DNA from: DASSHC01 sp035693105
Lineage (GTDB): Bacteria; Chloroflexota; Chloroflexia; Thermomicrobiales; Thermomicrobiaceae
Reading direction: 5' to 3'
DNA length: 5,148 bases
NCBI GenBank assembly: GCA_035693105.1
Contig: DASSHC010000313.1
Location: 1-5,148 of the forward strand
The position numbers and the translations under genes are program-made. This document shows, in pieces, positions 5,023 through 5,148 of the stretch; within the stretch, counting starts at the first letter, position 1; each line of letters opens with the position of its first letter. The notes below the pieces were generated by a model, which saw nothing but the letters and a program-made list of their open reading frames with translations, had not been told where the DNA came from and did not search any database.

Positions 5023-5148
5023 GCCTCAAGACGCGGCTTCGGCCGCTCAAACGGCAGGATCGATGATGGTCGGTGCCAAGACCCGGTGCCATTCCGCGAA
5101 GGCGAGAACGACACCGGGCCTTCAGGCAGTCTGAAGTCCAGCCCGCCA
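5023..5148. other. Right-edge segment without a recognisable gene
   Basis: I see no supported gene here on either strand. On the minus strand, a frame entering from the right edge stops at 5122 after eight codons (WRAGLQTA), which could be the tail of an upstream gene or chance. CTTCAG/CTGAAG (5120-5125 with 5131-5136) forms a 6-bp hairpin overlapping that stop. CCCGGTG (5118-5112) can pair with CACCGGG (5088-5082) across a 23-nt loop on the leu strand, and TGGCACCG occurs twice (5091-5084 and 5078-5071). No T-run follows these stems, so no terminator is called. Confidence 0.4.

Noticed and set aside
4821..5114. A 97-codon minus-strand frame overlapping the leader peptide
   Set aside because: It uses another frame through the leader, has no recognisable features and lacks a convincing ribosome binding site. 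The leucine-rich frame is the one with non-random composition.
4725..5148. T-box leader or metabolite riboswitch upstream of leuA
   Set aside because: I looked for the T-box antiterminator core (AGGGTGGNACCGCG-like) and found none. The Leu-rich peptide gives a simpler explanation for leucine sensing.

Overview
The window is a leucine biosynthesis operon read on the minus strand, from the right edge to the left, in the order leuA, leuC, leuD, leuB. All four enzymes of the leucine-specific branch are present. LeuA is 2-isopropylmalate synthase, LeuC and LeuD are the two subunits of isopropylmalate isomerase, and LeuB is 3-isopropylmalate dehydrogenase. LeuA, LeuC and LeuD are complete and look functional. 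LeuB is open from its start to the left edge and probably lacks only its last few residues.

Layout, in transcription order. Positions 5148-4967 are GC-rich non-coding DNA with a weak candidate promoter. Positions 4966-4841 encode a short, strikingly leucine-rich peptide (12 Leu in its last 24 residues), most simply read as the leader peptide of a leucine-responsive attenuator. The following 116-nt stretch up to leuA can fold into competing hairpins but has no U-tract, so any switch would not end in a textbook intrinsic terminator. leuA (4724-3171) and leuC (3167-1911) are 3 nt apart. leuD (1624-1097) and leuB (1100 leftwards) overlap by ATGA. Between leuC and leuD, where tight coupling would be expected because they form one enzyme, there is instead a 286-bp gap. 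It is filled almost wall to wall by a nested imperfect palindrome (1642-1910) made of two repeat families in inverted pairs.

Organism: a GC-rich bacterium. LeuC and LeuD are the short type found in archaea, Thermus and many deep-branching bacteria, not the long E. coli type. The intergenic repeats of the form GTCATCCTGAGC...GAAGGATCC and CCCTCACCCCC...CCCCTCTCCC resemble dispersed repeats I associate with Chloroflexota (for example Thermomicrobia/Sphaerobacter-like genomes). That assignment is a modest-confidence inference from memory; no rRNA or marker gene is present to settle it.

The points most worth a second look are the leucine-rich leader with its unusual Leu codon choice, the U-tract-free alternative RNA structures behind it, and the nested palindromic element that splits leuC from leuD.
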